A stretch of 64,000 nt of DNA from Croceibacter atlanticus HTCC2559 (GTDB taxonomy: Bacteria > Bacteroidota > Bacteroidia > Flavobacteriales > Flavobacteriaceae): contig NC_014230.1 in NCBI RefSeq assembly GCF_000196315.1, forward strand, positions 992,001-1,056,000, in the 5' to 3' direction. Below, piece after piece: positions 62,033 to 64,000 of this stretch (positions within the stretch are counted from its first letter, which is position 1; each line of letters opens with the position of its first letter). The position numbers were made by a program, and so were the translations under genes. The notes beneath the pieces were generated by a model, which ran no database searches, was not told the origin of the DNA, and saw only the letters and a program-made list of their open reading frames with translations.

Positions 62033-62136
62033 GTTGGCGTTTAAGAAGAATTAATACACCTTCTGGCTAACTGTGAAAACTTTAATGTTTTTATATTTAA
62101 AAGGTAGTCTCGTTTCGTAAGATTCGAGACTTTTTT
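62033..62136 (+). ncRNA. Structured small RNA candidate, unit 2 (same fold as unit 1)
   Basis: About 104 nt. Hairpin A: GTTGGC (62033-62038) pairs with GCTAAC (62066-62071) with one G-T pair, a five-base bulge, then AGAAG with CTTCT, around the identical loop AATTAATACAC (62049-62059). Hairpin B: GAAAAC (62075-62080) with GTTTTT (62087-62092), loop TTTAAT. Terminator: AGTCTCG with CGAGACT (62106-62131) then T residues. Stem A and the terminator stem differ in sequence from unit 1 but keep pairing, which supports a real RNA structure. Confidence 0.72.
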
Positions 62137-62147
62137 AATTTTACACT

Positions 62148-62858
62148 ATGTTCAAATTCAAGCACTTTAATATCGAGGATAAAAATGCCGCAATGAAAGT
62201 AGGTACAGACGCTGTACTTCTCGGTGCTTGGGTTAAAATCTCAGATTCCTGTAGCTCTATTTTAGATGTTGGCGCAGGTACAGGCGTTATTGCATTACAG
62301 ATGGCACAACGCAGCAATGCAGAACAGATAGATGCAGTTGAGGTAGACGGCGATGCCTATGAGCAAACTGTAGAAAATTTTGAAAACAGTGATTGGGGAG
62401 ACAGGCTTTTTTGTTATCATGCAAGCTTCATTCAACTTGTGGAAGAATTAGAAGGTGATGAGTTTTATGACTTAATTATATGTAATCCACCATTCTTTTC
62501 AGAAGATTATAAATCAAATACATCACAAAGAGATCAAGCTAGGTTTCAAGACGCACTACCTTTTCAAGACTTAATTTCTGGAGTTTCTAAACTATTGTCT
62601 CCAAACGGACAGTTTTCAGTTATAATTCCTTTTTCAGAAGAACAAAAATTTATTGAGATTGCAAAAGAACATAACCTGTATCCGCAACATATTACTCGTG
62701 TAAAAGGTCATGCCACTGCACCCATAAAACGAAGCTTACTTTCACTAAACTCTAAAAATGTTGAAGTAATAGAGGATGAGTTAATTATTGAAATTTCAAG
62801 GCACAATTATACAGACGCCTATAAAAACTTAGTGAAAGATTTCTATTTAAAATTATGA
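62148..62858 (+). CDS. trmN6: tRNA1(Val) (adenine(37)-N6)-methyltransferase
   Basis: SAM-dependent methyltransferase that makes m6A37 in tRNA-Val1. It has 236 residues. The SAM motif is L-D-V-G-A-G-T-G-V-I-A (about 41-51), with the acidic residue after the second strand (A-V-E-V-D), and the catalytic N-P-P-F-F is near 123-127. The ATG at 62148 follows the terminator of RNA unit 2 by about 11 bp, so a short leader is expected or some read-through. Confidence 0.9.
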   Translation: MFKFKHFNIEDKNAAMKVGTDAVLLGAWVKISDSCSSILDVGAGTGVIALQMAQRSNAEQIDAVEVDGDAYEQTVENFENSDWGDRLFCYHASFIQLVEELEGDEFYDLIICNPPFFSEDYKSNTSQRDQARFQDALPFQDLISGVSKLLSPNGQFSVIIPFSEEQKFIEIAKEHNLYPQHITRVKGHATAPIKRSLLSLNSKNVEVIEDELIIEISRHNYTDAYKNLVKDFYLKL

Positions 62859-62867
62859 AACGTTAAG

Positions 62868-62898
62868 TTGTCTCACGAGTAAGCATTAATTACATTTG
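62868..62898 (+). promoter_or_regulatory. Promoter of the acyl-CoA dehydrogenase gene
   Basis: TTG at 62868-62870, a 20-bp spacer and TACATTTG at 62891-62898: the same geometry as the tig promoter. Transcription would start near 62902, a leader of about 16 nt. Confidence 0.7.
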
Positions 62899-62917
62899 TG
62901 TTACTAAAACGTTTGAG

Positions 62918-64000
62918 ATGAAACCCGATTTATTCGAAGCTCCAGATTATTATAACCTAGATGACTTATTAACAGAGGAACACAAACTTGTTCGCAATGC
63001 AGCACGCGATTGGGTTAAGCGAGATGTTTCTCCTATAATTGAGGAGTATGCTCAAAAAGCAGAGTTTCCTAAGCAAATTATAGGTGGCCTTGCTGAAATT
63101 GGTGCATTTGGCCCGTACATACCAGAAGAATATGGTGGTGCAGGATTAGACCAAATCTCATATGGTCTTATTATGCAAGAAATAGAACGAGGTGACAGTG
63201 GTGTGCGTAGTACAGCATCTGTACAATCTAGTTTAGTTATGTATCCTATCTGGAAATATGGTTCTGAAGAGCAACGCAAAAAGTTTCTTCCTAAACTTGC
63301 TTCTGGTGAGTTTATGGGTTCATTTGGATTAACAGAGCCAGATCACGGCTCTAATCCTGGCGGAATGACTACTAACTTTAAAGACAATGGAGACCATTAT
63401 TTATTAAATGGCGCTAAACTTTGGATAAGTAACTCGCCATTTTGTGATGTAGCTGTTGTTTGGGCTAAAAACGAAGAAGGCAGAATTCATGGATTAATTG
63501 TTGAGCGTGGTATGGAAGGGTTTTCTACTCCAGAAACACATAATAAATGGTCATTACGTGCTAGTGCTACTGGCGAGTTAATTTTTCAAGACGTAAAGGT
63601 TCCAAAAGAAAATTTATTACCAGGAAAAAGTGGTTTAGGAGCTCCTCTTGGTTGCTTAGATTCTGCAAGATTTGGTATTGCTTGGGGTGCAATAGGTGCA
63701 GCTATGGATTGTTACGACACAGCTTTAAGATACTCTAAAGAACGTATCCAGTTTGGTAAGCCTATAGCTGGTTTCCAACTTCAGCAAAAGAAATTAGCAG
63801 AAATGATAACCGAAATTACTAAAGCACAATTATTAGCGTGGCGATTAGGAGTACTTCGTGAAGAAGGCAAGGCAACATCTGCACAAATATCTATGGCAAA
63901 ACGTAATAATGTAGAGGTGGCTATAAATATTGCAAGAGAGGCGAGACAAATGCTAGGTGGTATGGGTATTACTGGAGAGTATAGTATTATGAGACACTCC
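62918..64000 (+). CDS. Glutaryl-CoA-dehydrogenase-like acyl-CoA dehydrogenase (3' truncated by window end)
   Basis: The first 361 residues of a flavoenzyme that oxidises an acyl-CoA; the frame is open to the last base. Family motifs: F-G-L-T-E-P-D-H-G-S-N-P-G (substrate/FAD loop), A-K-L-W-I-S-N-S, and R-I-Q-F-G-K-P-I-A-G-F-Q-L near 277-289. The I-T-G-E-Y-S-I-M-R-H segment and overall sequence fit glutaryl-CoA dehydrogenase (lysine/tryptophan breakdown, giving crotonyl-CoA). The catalytic glutamate of that family (in a Y-E-G-T-H-D motif) lies just beyond the window, so the exact substrate class cannot be checked here. Confidence 0.88.
   Translation, partial: MKPDLFEAPDYYNLDDLLTEEHKLVRNAARDWVKRDVSPIIEEYAQKAEFPKQIIGGLAEIGAFGPYIPEEYGGAGLDQISYGLIMQEIERGDSGVRSTASVQSSLVMYPIWKYGSEEQRKKFLPKLASGEFMGSFGLTEPDHGSNPGGMTTNFKDNGDHYLLNGAKLWISNSPFCDVAVVWAKNEEGRIHGLIVERGMEGFSTPETHNKWSLRASATGELIFQDVKVPKENLLPGKSGLGAPLGCLDSARFGIAWGAIGAAMDCYDTALRYSKERIQFGKPIAGFQLQQKKLAEMITEITKAQLLAWRLGVLREEGKATSAQISMAKRNNVEVAINIAREARQMLGGMGITGEYSIMRHS

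Noticed and set aside
61894-62064. Identical 22-bp boxes as direct repeats of an integration event
   Set aside because: Each box sits inside a matching hairpin and terminator unit, and nothing mobile lies between them.
1-64000. tRNA, rRNA or transposon features
   Set aside because: I read all gaps of more than about 70 bp and saw no tRNA-like cloverleaf, rRNA fragment, transposase or terminal inverted repeat.

Overview
This window is an AT-rich stretch of a chromosome from the phylum Bacteroidota, almost certainly a marine Flavobacteriaceae (inference). The signs are type IX secretion (T9SS) C-terminal sorting domains, a PorP/SprF-type protein downstream of a giant repeat adhesin, mevalonate-route isoprenoid genes, many flavobacterial families (DUF2480, DUF3078, DUF3098), TAnnTTTG-type -7 promoter elements and few clear Shine-Dalgarno sites. 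I found no rRNA, tRNA, CRISPR array, insertion sequence or prophage. Most of the sequence is core genome; the accessory part lies mainly at about 9.5-17.2 kb and 26.9-33.8 kb.

Layout. 0-9.5 kb: the tail of an SGNH hydrolase, a small membrane protein, tig-clpP-clpX (nascent-chain folding and proteolysis), murI, a lone di-heme peroxidase lipoprotein, brnQ, an alpha/beta hydrolase and thiL. 9.5-17.2 kb: an envelope cluster of three paralogous LVIVD-type propeller proteins (two with T9SS tails, one lipoprotein), a seven-repeat propeller lipoprotein, an MbnP-like copper-binding lipoprotein and a MauG/MbnH-like di-heme lipoprotein. 17.3-25.7 kb: a complete SUF iron-sulfur operon (sufA-B-C-D-S-E-T plus DUF2480) carrying three lipoprotein genes inside it. 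25.8-33.8 kb: a DUF3078 protein, then on the minus strand a 1346-residue T9SS type-B adhesin with seven 80-residue repeats, a SprF-like partner and an OmpA-family protein.

34-49.5 kb: housekeeping genes (hflX, a YugP-type peptidase, leuS, ftsX, uppP, truB, tag, aat) mixed with small envelope proteins and a nitrilase. 49.5-53.1 kb: mvaD, a mevalonate-kinase-like GHMP kinase and a UbiA prenyltransferase in one operon, then tspO. 53.1-57.5 kb: dnaE with its own N-terminal proofreading exonuclease. 57.6-64 kb: envelope proteins, a PA2169-type four-helix bundle, rpsP-rimM, two tandem structured small-RNA candidates, trmN6 and a truncated glutaryl-CoA-dehydrogenase-like gene.

The two strongest leads are the pair of tandem RNA units at about 61.88-62.14 kb, which share a three-hairpin fold with an invariant loop and compensatory stem changes, and the MbnP/MbnH-like pair embedded in a cluster of propeller proteins, which suggests a cell-surface copper system built around oxidised tryptophan.
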